12,000 nucleotides of DNA from positions 1 through 12,000 of the forward strand of contig JAISBQ010000083.1 in NCBI GenBank assembly GCA_031266115.1, written 5' to 3'. The notes beneath the pieces are model-generated. The model ran no database searches and was not told the DNA's origin. It saw nothing but the letters and a program-made list of their open reading frames with translations. Within the stretch, counting starts at the first letter, position 1. The number at the start of each line of letters is the position of its first letter. This document shows positions 4,928 through 12,000 of the stretch, piece by piece. A program made the position numbers and the translations under genes. The stretch is from Bifidobacteriaceae bacterium (lineage in GTDB: Bacteria > Actinomycetota > Actinomycetes > Actinomycetales > WQXJ01).

Positions 4928-7453
4928 TTACCAGTCGGGGTTGTTTCGCCATGGTGGGGTGGTGGGTGTGGGTGGTTGGATGCGGTAGATGCGGCCTTGG
5001 GGTGAGGTGATGGTGAGGATGCCGGTGTGGGTGTCGCGGGTCCAGTCCCATTCGGTGAGGGTTTTGAGTCTGTGGTGGATGCGGCAGGCGGGGGTGAGGT
5101 TGGAGGCGATGGTCTGGTCGATGGCGGGCAGTCCAGGATCAAAGGGCTGGATGTGGTCGAGGTCGCAGGCCCATGCCGGGCGTTGGCATCCGGTGAAGGA
5201 GCAGGTGAGGTCTCGCAGGGTGATGGTGTTCTGGAGGTGGGGTGAGGGCTGGTAGGAGTGGCAGGCCAGGGTTTCAGCGGGCCAGGTGTCGGGTGGGAAC
5301 ACCCAGGCTGGGCCGGGTGGCGCTACACCGGCAACACCGAGGTGGGCACCGGGATCGGGGCACGAGGGCGGGTGGGCAGGGTCACTGGTGGTGGGACTGA
5401 TGGGTGACGGGGCGAGTGGCGGGCTACCGGTGTCGGGTTCGTTCGCTGGTGTGTCGGGGTCAGAGCGTGATGGTGCGTGGAGGGGGCTGGTTGTGTCGGT
5501 CATGGTGGTCGGGCGAGAGCCAGGGTCGCAGTGCGCGGCTGTGCGGTGTGGCTGGTTGGTGGTTTCGGGTGGCCACAGGGTGGCGAGACGATCGCCGGCC
5601 GGGTTTGTCGGGGCGATGATGCCGGGTGGGAGGAGTTGGGTTCCAGCGGCGGCCATTCTGCCGGTCTGGGGGTCTTGGTAGATGGCTTGCCAGGTGGAGT
5701 CCTGGGCGATCTCGCGGACCGCGTGAGCTGGGAGACTCCCGTACCCGATCAACTCGCCGGGGAAGTGGTCGGAGCCGAGGAGTGCTTCGGCTCTGGCTAC
5801 GACTACCAGGCGTGGGCGCACGGCATCGAACGGCTTGCCCGTGGTGAACGATCCCGTGGGACTGAACAGGTCCACCAGAGCATCGGCACGCCTATTCCCC
5901 AACGTTCTGGTCACCTCGGCAGCCTGGATGTTGGCCGGGTCGTCATCCCACACATCCTCGACCCAGGGAATGTCGATGTCGGTTGTAAAGTCGATGTCGG
6001 TCGGGGTGTCATGTTCGGGAGGGACTTCGTCCTCGGCGACAGGTTCGTCCGGGAACGGGTCATCGATACCCGTGTTGTGCGCGATGGGGCCCGTGGTGAG
6101 CGGACCATGGCCGGTTGGGTCGCCGGTGGCCACGTCCCCGGTGGGGTGTATCGCACCTGGATGATGATCGAGGGGCATCATGCCTCGATCATCGCTGGTC
6201 GCTATGGTGCCGGGGCCGGCGGTGGCCGGCATCGCGCCGGGATCATCGCAGATCGGCATCGTGCCCGGTTCTGGACCGAGTGGTGGTGTGCCGGGATTCT
6301 GGTGGGCCGGCATCGTGCTCCGGGCGTGGTGAGCGGGGGTCACGCGAAGCCGGGTGGCGGGGGGCGGGGCGTGGGGGGTGGCTTCGGGGCTGGTGGCGAT
6401 GGCCGGGTCCACTGCGAGGGCCATGGTGGTTAGGGTCGCGTAGATTTGGTAGGCGTGGGTGGCCGGGAGGTAGGCGTGGAGCAGGGCCATTCCGTGGGCG
6501 GCCTTGTCAATCCACACTGCTCGGTTTGCTCGGGCGCGGGCATGTTTGGTGGTGGCGTCTTCGGGGTTGATCCATTCGGTCAGGGTGCGGGTCAGGCGAC
6601 GCAGGTCGGGAAGGTTCCGGGTCTGGGGGTCATGGTTCATCACATCGGTGATCACGTGGTGGCGTTGCTCAGGGTCCAGGTGGTCGGTGTCCCGCATGAC
6701 CTGGTGGGCTTTGGCTGACCCGATGTGGCCTTGGCGCATCGCGTCGGCTAGGGCGGGGGTTTCGGCCAGGGTCATTCCGAGGTCCACCATCCGGCTCACC
6801 ACTGCGTGGGTATGCCCGATCCGCAGCGCGATTTCCTCACACACCGCCCGGGTCTCTACCGTGCTATCACCATGGGTCTGGACCAGGTGCCATACCATGT
6901 GGGCTCGTAATCCTTCCAGGTTGGCGACGCACCGGCCCAACGCGGCGATCATCTCCACCATCATCGATTCAGAGGAGTCCCCCAACCCCGCCCACCGCAC
7001 CACCCGCGTGGCCAACTCGGGGCCCGCCGGAAGTTCCTCCAACTCGTGGGCGAAAGCGCGCTCAGCCTCCCAGCGTGCGAGCCGACCCCGCTGCCCAGCC
7101 TGTTCCCGATCCGAGGCCTGGTCATCCCCCTGGTCGGGTTCCATGTCGGGAGCCGGGGTGATGTCCGGTGCGGATGACCGCGACAGGCTGATCATGTCGC
7201 CACCGCGTGACTCGTTGTTCGGGTGGTCGGGATCGGGGGTTGAGTTTGTGTCCAGTGGCTCGGGGCCCTGGTGCTCGCATCCACCTGCGGTCACTTCCCT
7301 GGGCCCGTCCTGATCCGTGTACTGATCGGTGGTGGGGCTCTTGGTCAGGTTGTTGGTCTCGCATGGTTCTGTGTCGTGTGAGCGCGTGTCTTCAGCACCG
7401 TTGGTCCCGCCGGGGCGGTCGGTCTCGTGGGGTGTTGGGTCGGGGATCACCAC
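4928..7453 (-). CDS. DUF222 / HNH endonuclease (13E12-type), unusually long
   Basis: The product is 841 residues; most family members are roughly 400-600. Residues 1-115 are polar and disordered. DUF222 sequence runs from about 125 to 350 (RWEAERAFAHELEELP, MIAALGRCVANLEGLRAHM, GHIGSAKAHQV, AYLPATHAYQIYATL). It resumes at 510-605 (LGNRRADALVDL, PRLVVVARAEALLG, GYGSLPAHAVREIAQD, DPQTGR). Pro/Asp-rich inserts sit at about 350-505 and 610-725; the first contains seven 9-residue repeats. The HNH nuclease is at 750-800: zinc-type cysteines 751, 756 and 790, DLDH with His767, N785 and the HH pair 793-794, so the catalytic set looks intact. The start is GTG 7453, supported by a promoter that would make it leaderless; ATG 7195 is an alternative that removes 86 disordered residues. 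The family is abundant in actinomycetes, and its cellular role is not settled. Confidence 0.88.
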   Translation of the reverse strand: MVIPDPTPHETDRPGGTNGAEDTRSHDTEPCETNNLTKSPTTDQYTDQDGPREVTAGGCEHQGPEPLDTNSTPDPDHPNNESRGGDMISLSRSSAPDITPAPDMEPDQGDDQASDREQAGQRGRLARWEAERAFAHELEELPAGPELATRVVRWAGLGDSSESMMVEMIAALGRCVANLEGLRAHMVWHLVQTHGDSTVETRAVCEEIALRIGHTHAVVSRMVDLGMTLAETPALADAMRQGHIGSAKAHQVMRDTDHLDPEQRHHVITDVMNHDPQTRNLPDLRRLTRTLTEWINPEDATTKHARARANRAVWIDKAAHGMALLHAYLPATHAYQIYATLTTMALAVDPAIATSPEATPHAPPPATRLRVTPAHHARSTMPAHQNPGTPPLGPEPGTMPICDDPGAMPATAGPGTIATSDDRGMMPLDHHPGAIHPTGDVATGDPTGHGPLTTGPIAHNTGIDDPFPDEPVAEDEVPPEHDTPTDIDFTTDIDIPWVEDVWDDDPANIQAAEVTRTLGNRRADALVDLFSPTGSFTTGKPFDAVRPRLVVVARAEALLGSDHFPGELIGYGSLPAHAVREIAQDSTWQAIYQDPQTGRMAAAGTQLLPPGIIAPTNPAGDRLATLWPPETTNQPHRTAAHCDPGSRPTTMTDTTSPLHAPSRSDPDTPANEPDTGSPPLAPSPISPTTSDPAHPPSCPDPGAHLGVAGVAPPGPAWVFPPDTWPAETLACHSYQPSPHLQNTITLRDLTCSFTGCQRPAWACDLDHIQPFDPGLPAIDQTIASNLTPACRIHHRLKTLTEWDWTRDTHTGILTITSPQGRIYRIQPPTPTTPPWRNNPDW
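6134..6322 (-). repeat. Seven tandem 27-bp units (9-residue repeats) in the DUF222/HNH linker
   Basis: Residues 378-440 divide exactly into seven units of nine: RSTMPAHQN, PGTPPLGPE, PGTMPICDD, PGAMPATAG, PGTIATSDD, RGMMPLDHH, PGAIHPTGD. The consensus is P-G-(T/A)-(M/I)-P followed by four variable residues, often acidic. On DNA this appears as recurring GGCATCGTGCC- and GATCATCGC-like strings. The period is exact while the sequence has diverged, so it is an old minisatellite or a selected spacer. Confidence 0.75.
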
Positions 7454-7459
7454 CCCTCA

Positions 7460-7488
7460 AGGATAGTACACATGTACTTTGAGTGCAA
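7460..7488 (-). promoter_or_regulatory. Predicted promoter of the DUF222/HNH gene
   Basis: On the minus strand TTGCAC (7488-7483) is followed by 17 bases and TATCCT (7465-7460), which places the first transcribed base at about GTG 7453. An overlapping alternative -10 is TACTAT (7468-7463). GAGGGG just before the GTG is too close to act as a Shine-Dalgarno for it, again favouring a leaderless message. Confidence 0.45.
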
Positions 7489-7588
7489 CCTCGTACCGAC
7501 ACCCGACTGGCCGTTGCTGCGAGTAGACCGTGCACCCGGGAACATGCGGGTGGGACCCAGGGTTGCGGCCGGACACATACATGTGTAC
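7465..7588. promoter_or_regulatory. Pair of 11-bp boxes in inverted orientation
   Basis: GTACACATGTA at 7466-7476 and its exact reverse complement TACATGTGTAC at 7578-7588 face outward. The first sits in AGTAC-ACAT-GTACT (7465-7478), the second in ACACAT-AC-ATGTGT (7573-7586), so each is itself nearly palindromic. Each overlaps a -10-like hexamer directed away from the interval: TACTAT towards the HNH gene, TACCAT towards an ATG at 7599. They look like sites for one dimeric regulator; its identity is unknown. Confidence 0.45.
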
Positions 7589-7598
7589 CATCACCAGC

Positions 7599-7670
7599 AT
7601 GTCCGACACACCCAACCGGTCCCCACCGCGGCGACGACAACGATCCTTCGTGGACCAGGCAGGCACATGA
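7599..7670 (+). CDS. Doubtful 23-residue basic ORF, divergent from the HNH gene
   Basis: ATG 7599 lies seven bases after TACCAT (7586-7591), a leaderless-type spacing. It encodes MSDTPNRSPPRRRQRSFVDQ and three more residues before TGA. It faces away from the HNH gene and reads towards the convergent membrane gene. The basic SPPRRRQRSF start vaguely recalls the N terminus of IS3-type OrfA or other DNA-binding proteins, so a truncated relic is possible. There is no further support. Confidence 0.15.
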   Translation: MSDTPNRSPPRRRQRSFVDQAGT

Positions 7671-7721
7671 ACCGGCGGGCACTGACGGCCCAGACAGACC
7701 ACACCGACACCACGACACCAG

Positions 7722-7743
7722 CGCTCGGTGCTCCCACCGAGCG
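7722..7743 (-). terminator. Strong hairpin downstream of the membrane protein gene
   Basis: CGCTCGGTG (7722-7730) and CACCGAGCG (7735-7743) form a perfect 9-bp stem with the 4-base loop CTCC. It begins 23 bases beyond the membrane gene's stop codon on the minus strand. No T-run follows. Confidence 0.55.
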
Positions 7744-7766
7744 GCACGCACGTGGCAGACCAATAC

Positions 7767-9215
7767 CTACCGCAGGTCGGGGCAAGGAATGGTGACAGCC
7801 CAACCCTTCGGTGCGAGGGGGATCGATGCCTCGTCCTGGCCGCCGGTGGTGCAGGATTGGCGCGCCGCGGTGACGGCGCTCGACCAACCTGGGCCATCGG
7901 AGCGGCGCGTCCACGGTGGGCGCAACGCCGCCGCCTCCACCAGGATCACGAGCGCTACCAGAACCGCGGCGACGACACGGGCGGCGCTGGCTCCGGAGCG
8001 GCCGGGACTGTTTGAGTGACGGCCCTTGCGTCGGGTGAGTAGAGCGTCGGCGGCAAGAGCGGGGATAGCCAGCAAGAACATACTTGGGACCACGGCGTAG
8101 CGGGAGAAGAGGAAATCGCGCAATTCGGGGGAGTCCATGGTGCTCATCGCGTAGCGGGGACCGGGGTTCATGACGGCAGCGACCGCCAACAGAGATCCGG
8201 CGGCAATCACGCACACGGCGAGGGCAGCCAGCCACCTGCGTCTCGATGCTCCGGGAGGCAGGCGCCGTGCGGCGACCCACGCCGCGACCGCCCCCGCGGA
8301 CACAAACGGCACGAGCCCCAGCCATCCGAGGACCAGGCCGTGGCCGGCGAGGGCCTCGGCCACCGCCTGATTGTCGCCGGTGTACGCCCCGAGGACCGTC
8401 TGCGCCAGTGTCGAGTCGACGAGGTCCATGACGGTGAGGTGCACATCGGACGGCTGGTTCACCCGCGGGTACGCCAGAGTCGTCATCACTTGAGCGACAA
8501 CCCCCACCGCGAGAGCGGCGTTGACAGGCGCCGACTTTCCGCGGCGCCACGTCAGCACGATCAGGGGAAGGAAGATGAGGACCTGGACCTCGCTCAGCGC
8601 GGCGACAAGCACCACCAAAGCCATGACCACGGACACCGGCCACCGCCGCGGGCGGTAGATGATGATCCACGGCGTCACCCAGAGGCCAAGCCAGTGCAGA
8701 TTGGTCGCGTTGCCCAGGACCTCAATGGGAAGCAACGGCGCGGCGATTGGAACGGTTGCCACCACGATCCGCGGCACCATATGCATGACAACGCCACGCG
8801 TGGCGAGAAACGTGATCGCGCCGCATAGGCCAGCGATGACGCTCGTGAGGACCGTCATCGTCACGGCAAACAGGTCGAGGGGCGCCACACTGGCGGCGAC
8901 GCCGGTGATGACGCGCGGACCGAGGTGCAGGTATCCCGAATACGAGCGGAACATAGTGGTCCACCCGTCGGCGGCGAACTCCGCGAGGAATACCGACCCG
9001 TCCTCCGCCCACACGGTCCCGCGGGCGAGCCCCGGAAGCCGGGCAAACGCCACGACGGCCCCTACCGCGGCGATGACCAGGGCGATGCATGTGTCGCGAC
9101 GGGCGCGACGGGAGAGGTGACTGGCCCAAGGCCACGTGCCATCGCGAGCGGCGCTGGCGTGATGGGGCACGAGCACCGAGTATGGCAGAACCAAATCGAT
9201 CCATGTCACGGACAT
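7767..9215 (-). CDS. Polytopic membrane protein, GT-C glycosyltransferase-like
   Basis: The product is 482 residues with roughly nine to eleven hydrophobic segments. The first is at about 43-60 (CIALVIAAVGAVVAFARL), others lie between 105 and 245, 290 and 350 and 370 and 392, and the last is at about 411-430, followed by a short C-terminal tail. Conserved-looking motifs are WAEDGSVFL (69-77) before the second membrane segment, GYLHLGPRV (94-102), GNATNLHWLGLW (168-179), SEVQVLIFLP (208-217) and SRYAVVP (371-377). An acidic pair in the first extracytoplasmic loop (here Glu71-Asp72) is the hallmark of GT-C enzymes that use polyprenyl-phosphate sugars, so a role in envelope glycan transfer is plausible but unproven. 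ATG 9215 has no clear Shine-Dalgarno; GTG codons at 9176 and 9170 are no better. The secreted FIVAR/BIG2 gene lies 199 bases upstream on the same strand. Confidence 0.75.
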   Translation of the reverse strand: MSVTWIDLVLPYSVLVPHHASAARDGTWPWASHLSRRARRDTCIALVIAAVGAVVAFARLPGLARGTVWAEDGSVFLAEFAADGWTTMFRSYSGYLHLGPRVITGVAASVAPLDLFAVTMTVLTSVIAGLCGAITFLATRGVVMHMVPRIVVATVPIAAPLLPIEVLGNATNLHWLGLWVTPWIIIYRPRRWPVSVVMALVVLVAALSEVQVLIFLPLIVLTWRRGKSAPVNAALAVGVVAQVMTTLAYPRVNQPSDVHLTVMDLVDSTLAQTVLGAYTGDNQAVAEALAGHGLVLGWLGLVPFVSAGAVAAWVAARRLPPGASRRRWLAALAVCVIAAGSLLAVAAVMNPGPRYAMSTMDSPELRDFLFSRYAVVPSMFLLAIPALAADALLTRRKGRHSNSPGRSGASAARVVAAVLVALVILVEAAALRPPWTRRSDGPGWSSAVTAARQSCTTGGQDEASIPLAPKGWAVTIPCPDLR

Positions 9216-9414
9216 CGAGTTTCAGGTTTGGGGGCCCGTGGAGGGTGTTTCGGCCCTGGAACCTGAAGGGTTGGGGGCCCGGGCAGGGGGTCCGGAGCCG
9301 GCGCCTAGTCGCAAGCGGCAGGGCCGACCCCAACGCCCCCGAGTCCACAACACGCACACCTCATCAGAACTAGTCGCCCTCGGCCGAAGCGTTGTGGTCC
9401 GGCGCGGGCCGTTC
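9216..9414. other. Intergenic gap with an 11-bp direct repeat
   Basis: TTGGGGGCCCG occurs at 9228-9238 and 9271-9281, 43 bases apart, just upstream of the membrane protein start. Both copies contain the palindrome GGGCCC. No convincing promoter hexamers or coding frame were seen in this gap. Confidence 0.4.
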
Positions 9415-10677
9415 CTACTGACTCGGTGTGGTGGGGCGGACGGTCAGTGCGACTCGCTTCGTCTTGGCGCCGGCCTTGATCGCGATGGTGGTCTTGCCGG
9501 GGGCCTTGGCGAGGATTCGTCCTGTCTTGTCCACGGTGGCGACAGCCTTGTTCGATGACGCGTAGGTCACCTTGGCTTTGACCGCCCTGGCCGGTGCGTA
9601 GGTGCCTGTAGCGTACGCGGCCTGACCCGCCGCCATCGTCCGCGGGACTCCACTGGCGCTGGTCTTGGCAACCGCGACTGCGCGGGCCGACCGCGCCACC
9701 ACCGTGACGGCGATCGTGACGGCGTCCGCTCCGGATGAGGTTACCGCGATCCGAGTCTTGCCCACGGCCCTGGCAGTGATCCTGCCGGTCGCCGAGACCG
9801 TGGCGATGGACTTCTTCGCGGAGGCGAAGTCGACCTTGGCGCGAGCGCCAGCAGCGGTGTACGCGGCGGCGGGAATGACCAGGGTGTCGCCCCGCCTGAG
9901 GACCACCGCGGTCTGGGCGGCCTTGATTCTCGCGCCGGTAACCCGCGGCTGATCGCCCTGTGATTGTGGGAGAGGCTGGACTGTGACGGTCGGTCCGGGC
10001 ACGGTGGCCACCGCCGTCACGGTGACTGTGGGGCCGGGATCCGGCGACTGCCCTGCCGCACCTGCCGCACCTGTCGGCGCACTCCCTCCTGCCGGTGAGT
10101 CACCGGCGGTGGGCGGCGGAACCGTCAGCCCCAGTCCTTGGGCAGCGGCGGCGAGGCGGCCCGCGGCTTGGTCGAGCTGAGTCTGGGTGGCGTCCGAGGG
10201 GTCGCCAGCGAGGGCAAGTGCGACGGTGAGGTGGTCGATATAGGTGGCCCATGCCTGCGGGGGATATCCGGTGGGGTCGCTCGGGAGCGCGGCCACCAGG
10301 CGGGCCAGACCGGTCGGATCGCCGCGCGGCTCCAACGCGTGGAGGCCGAGTTGCATGAGGAGTCCCGCGGAGGCCACGAATCCCAGGTCTGCATGAGCTG
10401 TCACTGCCGCTGCCCAATGATCGTCGGCGAAGGTGGCCCAGCTGGATGTGGTGTAGACGCTCGCGTCGAGACGCCCAGCGCATTCGAAAGTCGCCAGGAC
10501 ATCGCTATCGGTGACCTGCATGATGTTCGCCGGAAGGAGAGCGAGGCACTGATCCGGGGTGGCGGGAGTATCGGCTTGAGCGGCCATCGGGATCGTGGCG
10601 AGACCGGCGGTCAGACCGACGATGGCGGCGAAGACCGTAGCAGCGACGGCGCGACTTCGCAGGAGGGACGGTGACAT
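9415..10677 (-). CDS. Secreted protein with FIVAR-like modules and two BIG2 (Ig-like) domains
   Basis: The product is 420 residues. A Sec signal peptide ends at MAAQA with cleavage before Asp36; there is no lipobox and no LPxTG anchor. Residues 40-185 look like two FIVAR-type helical modules, the second being clear: Y138PPQAWATYIDHL, then DATQTQLDQAAGRLAAAAQGL. Cys44 and Cys66 may pair. A Pro/Gly/Thr linker (186-245) holds two PGPTVTV copies. BIG2 domains follow at about 250-328 and 333-415, each with the (S/N)K-x-(I/V)ATV and TGRI-x-A-x-x-x-GKT-x-I hallmarks. Such proteins usually sit on the cell surface and bind carbohydrate or other surface ligands, but with no anchor seen here it may be released or held non-covalently. 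ATG 10677 has GGGGAG (10687-10692) nine bases upstream. No enzymatic domain was recognised. Confidence 0.85.
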   Translation of the reverse strand: MSPSLLRSRAVAATVFAAIVGLTAGLATIPMAAQADTPATPDQCLALLPANIMQVTDSDVLATFECAGRLDASVYTTSSWATFADDHWAAAVTAHADLGFVASAGLLMQLGLHALEPRGDPTGLARLVAALPSDPTGYPPQAWATYIDHLTVALALAGDPSDATQTQLDQAAGRLAAAAQGLGLTVPPPTAGDSPAGGSAPTGAAGAAGQSPDPGPTVTVTAVATVPGPTVTVQPLPQSQGDQPRVTGARIKAAQTAVVLRRGDTLVIPAAAYTAAGARAKVDFASAKKSIATVSATGRITARAVGKTRIAVTSSGADAVTIAVTVVARSARAVAVAKTSASGVPRTMAAGQAAYATGTYAPARAVKAKVTYASSNKAVATVDKTGRILAKAPGKTTIAIKAGAKTKRVALTVRPTTPSQ

Positions 10678-10782
10678 GGCGTGGGGCTCCCCAGTGTCGA
10701 TGGCTGAAGTACTGAGAAACGTAGCGTGCCGCTGGCGGTTGTGGTACCCCGACCGAGGCTTCCAGCCGGCGCCGTCAGTGCC

Positions 10783-10796
10783 GCGCCCGCGGGCGC
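10783..10796. other. Perfect 14-bp GC palindrome upstream of the FIVAR/BIG2 gene
   Basis: GCGCCCGCGGGCGC is its own reverse complement. It lies 106 bases upstream of the start at 10677. With no loop it is more like a protein-binding site than a terminator, although in such GC-rich DNA chance is a real alternative. Confidence 0.3.
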
Positions 10797-10847
10797 CGCG
10801 AGATGCCGTAACCGGTGCATCGCAGCCGCCTCGGGGCTCTCAAACAG

Positions 10848-10900
10848 CCACGTGGTGCCGCCAACGCACGCCTGCGTATCACGTGGACCAGCGTCGCTGG
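10848..10900 (-). terminator. Nested hairpins downstream of the four-cysteine lipoprotein
   Basis: CCACGTG (10848-10854) pairs with CACGTGG (10880-10886). Inside it ACGCA (10864-10868) pairs with TGCGT (10873-10877) around CGCC. A separate CCAGCG-T-CGCTGG element (10888-10900) lies between this and the stop codon at 10908. The group starts within 10 bases of the gene end, a likely place for termination. No T-run is present. Confidence 0.4.
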
Positions 10901-10907
10901 GCCTTGG

Positions 10908-11948
10908 TCAATGCGCGGCGAGCTTGGCGACGTTGTGTGTCAGGCGGGCGTTGGCCTCGGTGAGCGCCTCGATCTGTGGGCGCATAGACGTCAGCGTGTT
11001 CTGTGCGGCCTCATTCTCGGCTTGGTCGATCGCATCCCAGAATCCGATGTCCACCTTGCATTGGGCGTCGATCACCGCGAGGTGGATCTCATCGGTGGTG
11101 GGCTCTGGTGTCGCCCACTTGATCATGTCCCAGCTGCCATCCGACCTCTCGATCATCGTCACGAATTCGCTGAGCGCCGCGTGGGGATCGGCGTAGGTGT
11201 AGCCCTCACCTGCCATGCACCGGCTCCACCGGGCGACCGCATCCAGCGCGGTCTCGGTGGCTCTCGACTCCTGCCTGACCCGCACCTGCAGTTCACTGGC
11301 CATCTCGCGCATCTCGGTCTGCGTCATGTCCACGCCCTCGTAGGCCACATCCAGCCAGCGCCCTTGGCAGCCGCCGGGCTCATCAGTCTCACCTGCCAGG
11401 TACTCCGCGCCCACACGGGCCTCCATGAGTTCCTTGGGTGCGGGCGGGCCAGTGTTGGTCCAGGTCTCCATGAAGTCCGCGGGGTCAACGTCGTGATACC
11501 CGTACTTTTCCGCGTACTGGGGCAACGAAACTCCCCACCAATAGTCGAGGCTGGCTTCCTGGTATTCCTCCGCTTCTCCATCTTCCGCGGAGTAGCCGCC
11601 GCCGTCCCCATAGGTCACCTCGGGGTCAAATCCCTGCTCGGCAATGCAGGCGTCCTCGAAGGCGGTGCTGACCTCGCTGTTGTGATCGATCCCTCCAAGC
11701 GCCGCATCGATCACCGCGTCGAGTTGGCGGGTCGCGGCGTGCGCGGTCTCATCGTCGGCGCCGGGTGTGCTGGATTCGTCCGCGGATTCGCCGGCGGATT
11801 CCCTCTCGCCAGCCGCGACACACCCGGATAGGCCCGCCACGGCCGCGACCGCGAGGAGACTAGCGGCAACACACCGCCCTGCCCCACGGGGACGCGAGCC
11901 CGTCGAGGGCACTGTCGGGATTGACATTCCGGCGGTCTCTACGTGCAC
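10908..11948 (-). CDS. Predicted lipoprotein with four conserved-looking cysteines
   Basis: The product is 346 residues from GTG 11948. The signal is RGAGRCVAASLLAVAAVAGLSGC, with lipobox LSGC and lipidated Cys43, followed by an acidic Ser/Glu-rich linker. The mature domain holds four cysteines: ACIAEQGF (Cys101), GGCQGRW (Cys194), RCMAGEGY (Cys244) and AQCKVD (Cys297). Two sit in C-x-x-x-x-G-(F/Y) motifs seen in many uncharacterised actinomycete lipoproteins, and disulfides are likely. The last 45 or so residues (AIDQAENEAAQ ... ANARLTHNVAKLA) form an amphipathic, coiled-coil-like helix. The frame stays open to the window edge, but GTG 11948 has a consensus GGAGGT nine bases upstream; ATG 11927 is a weaker choice. 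Function unknown. It is followed on the same strand by the FIVAR/BIG2 gene, 230 bases away. Confidence 0.82.
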   Translation of the reverse strand: MHVETAGMSIPTVPSTGSRPRGAGRCVAASLLAVAAVAGLSGCVAAGERESAGESADESSTPGADDETAHAATRQLDAVIDAALGGIDHNSEVSTAFEDACIAEQGFDPEVTYGDGGGYSAEDGEAEEYQEASLDYWWGVSLPQYAEKYGYHDVDPADFMETWTNTGPPAPKELMEARVGAEYLAGETDEPGGCQGRWLDVAYEGVDMTQTEMREMASELQVRVRQESRATETALDAVARWSRCMAGEGYTYADPHAALSEFVTMIERSDGSWDMIKWATPEPTTDEIHLAVIDAQCKVDIGFWDAIDQAENEAAQNTLTSMRPQIEALTEANARLTHNVAKLAAH

Positions 11949-11957
11949 AATCGCGTG

Positions 11958-11963
11958 ACCTCC
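11958..11963 (-). promoter_or_regulatory. Ribosome-binding site that fixes GTG 11948
   Basis: GGAGGT on the minus strand is a full anti-16S match nine bases before GTG 11948. It argues against starts further upstream in the same open frame and against ATG 11927. Confidence 0.7.
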
Positions 11964-12000
11964 ACACAGACGCAAGGGTCGAGCAGTGACTGTGGGCAAC

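Noticed and set aside
5477..6433. A 318-codon open frame on the plus strand inside the HNH gene
   Set aside because: The minus strand carries clear DUF222 and HNH sequence here, and the plus product is a low-complexity Gly/Val/Arg shadow.
7599..7670. Remnant of an IS3-type OrfA transposase
   Set aside because: Only a short basic stretch is suggestive. No helix-turn-helix continuation, terminal inverted repeats or target duplication were found.
9396..9410. Hairpin GGTCCG-GCG-CGGGCC after the FIVAR/BIG2 gene as a terminator
   Set aside because: The stem needs a G-T pair that becomes an A-C mismatch in the minus-strand transcript, where the terminator would have to act.
11949..11999. An earlier TTG start for the four-cysteine lipoprotein at the window edge
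   Set aside because: It has no room for a visible Shine-Dalgarno, while GTG 11948 has a consensus one at the right distance.

Overview
The window is high-GC DNA with strong GTG and TTG start usage, lipobox-bearing lipoproteins, leaderless-looking promoters and a DUF222/HNH (13E12-type) endonuclease. That combination points to an actinomycete (Actinomycetota). Genus cannot be set from this sequence, and no rRNA, tRNA, CRISPR array, integrase or intact insertion sequence was seen.

Layout. (1) 1-908, minus strand: an AbiE-type (type IV) toxin-antitoxin locus. The antitoxin abiEi (299-874) looks complete and is preceded by a perfect 16-bp inverted repeat that contains its -10 box and ends on the start codon. 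The overlapping toxin gene abiEii (1-312, running off the window) is broken: three recognisable pieces lie in shifted frames, and the part that should hold the nucleotidyltransferase active site is missing. (2) 1209-4156, plus strand: two tandem, diverged lipoprotein paralogs. They are preceded by a third, truncated copy of the same start region that now forms a 23-codon leader ORF. The first paralog carries a 45-residue basic tail made from the spacer and runs into the second. (3) 4292-4690, minus: a small lipoprotein convergent with the pair. (4) 4928-7453, minus: an unusually long DUF222/HNH endonuclease with two low-complexity inserts, one built of seven 9-residue repeats. Its promoter region contains an 11-bp box that recurs in inverted orientation about 100 bp away. 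(5) 7767-11948, minus: a polytopic membrane protein resembling GT-C glycosyltransferases, a secreted FIVAR + BIG2 protein, and a four-cysteine lipoprotein, separated by 199- and 230-base gaps that hold hairpins.

How the genes fit together. Four predicted lipoproteins, one secreted Ig-like protein and one multipass membrane protein in 12 kb make this mainly a cell-envelope region. The toxin remnant, the DUF222/HNH gene and the start-site duplications mark it as accessory and rearranging. There is no evidence in the sequence that these genes form one pathway. The best candidates for something undescribed are the paralogous lipoprotein pair with its repeated start module, and the orphaned AbiEi with its leaderless operator-promoter.
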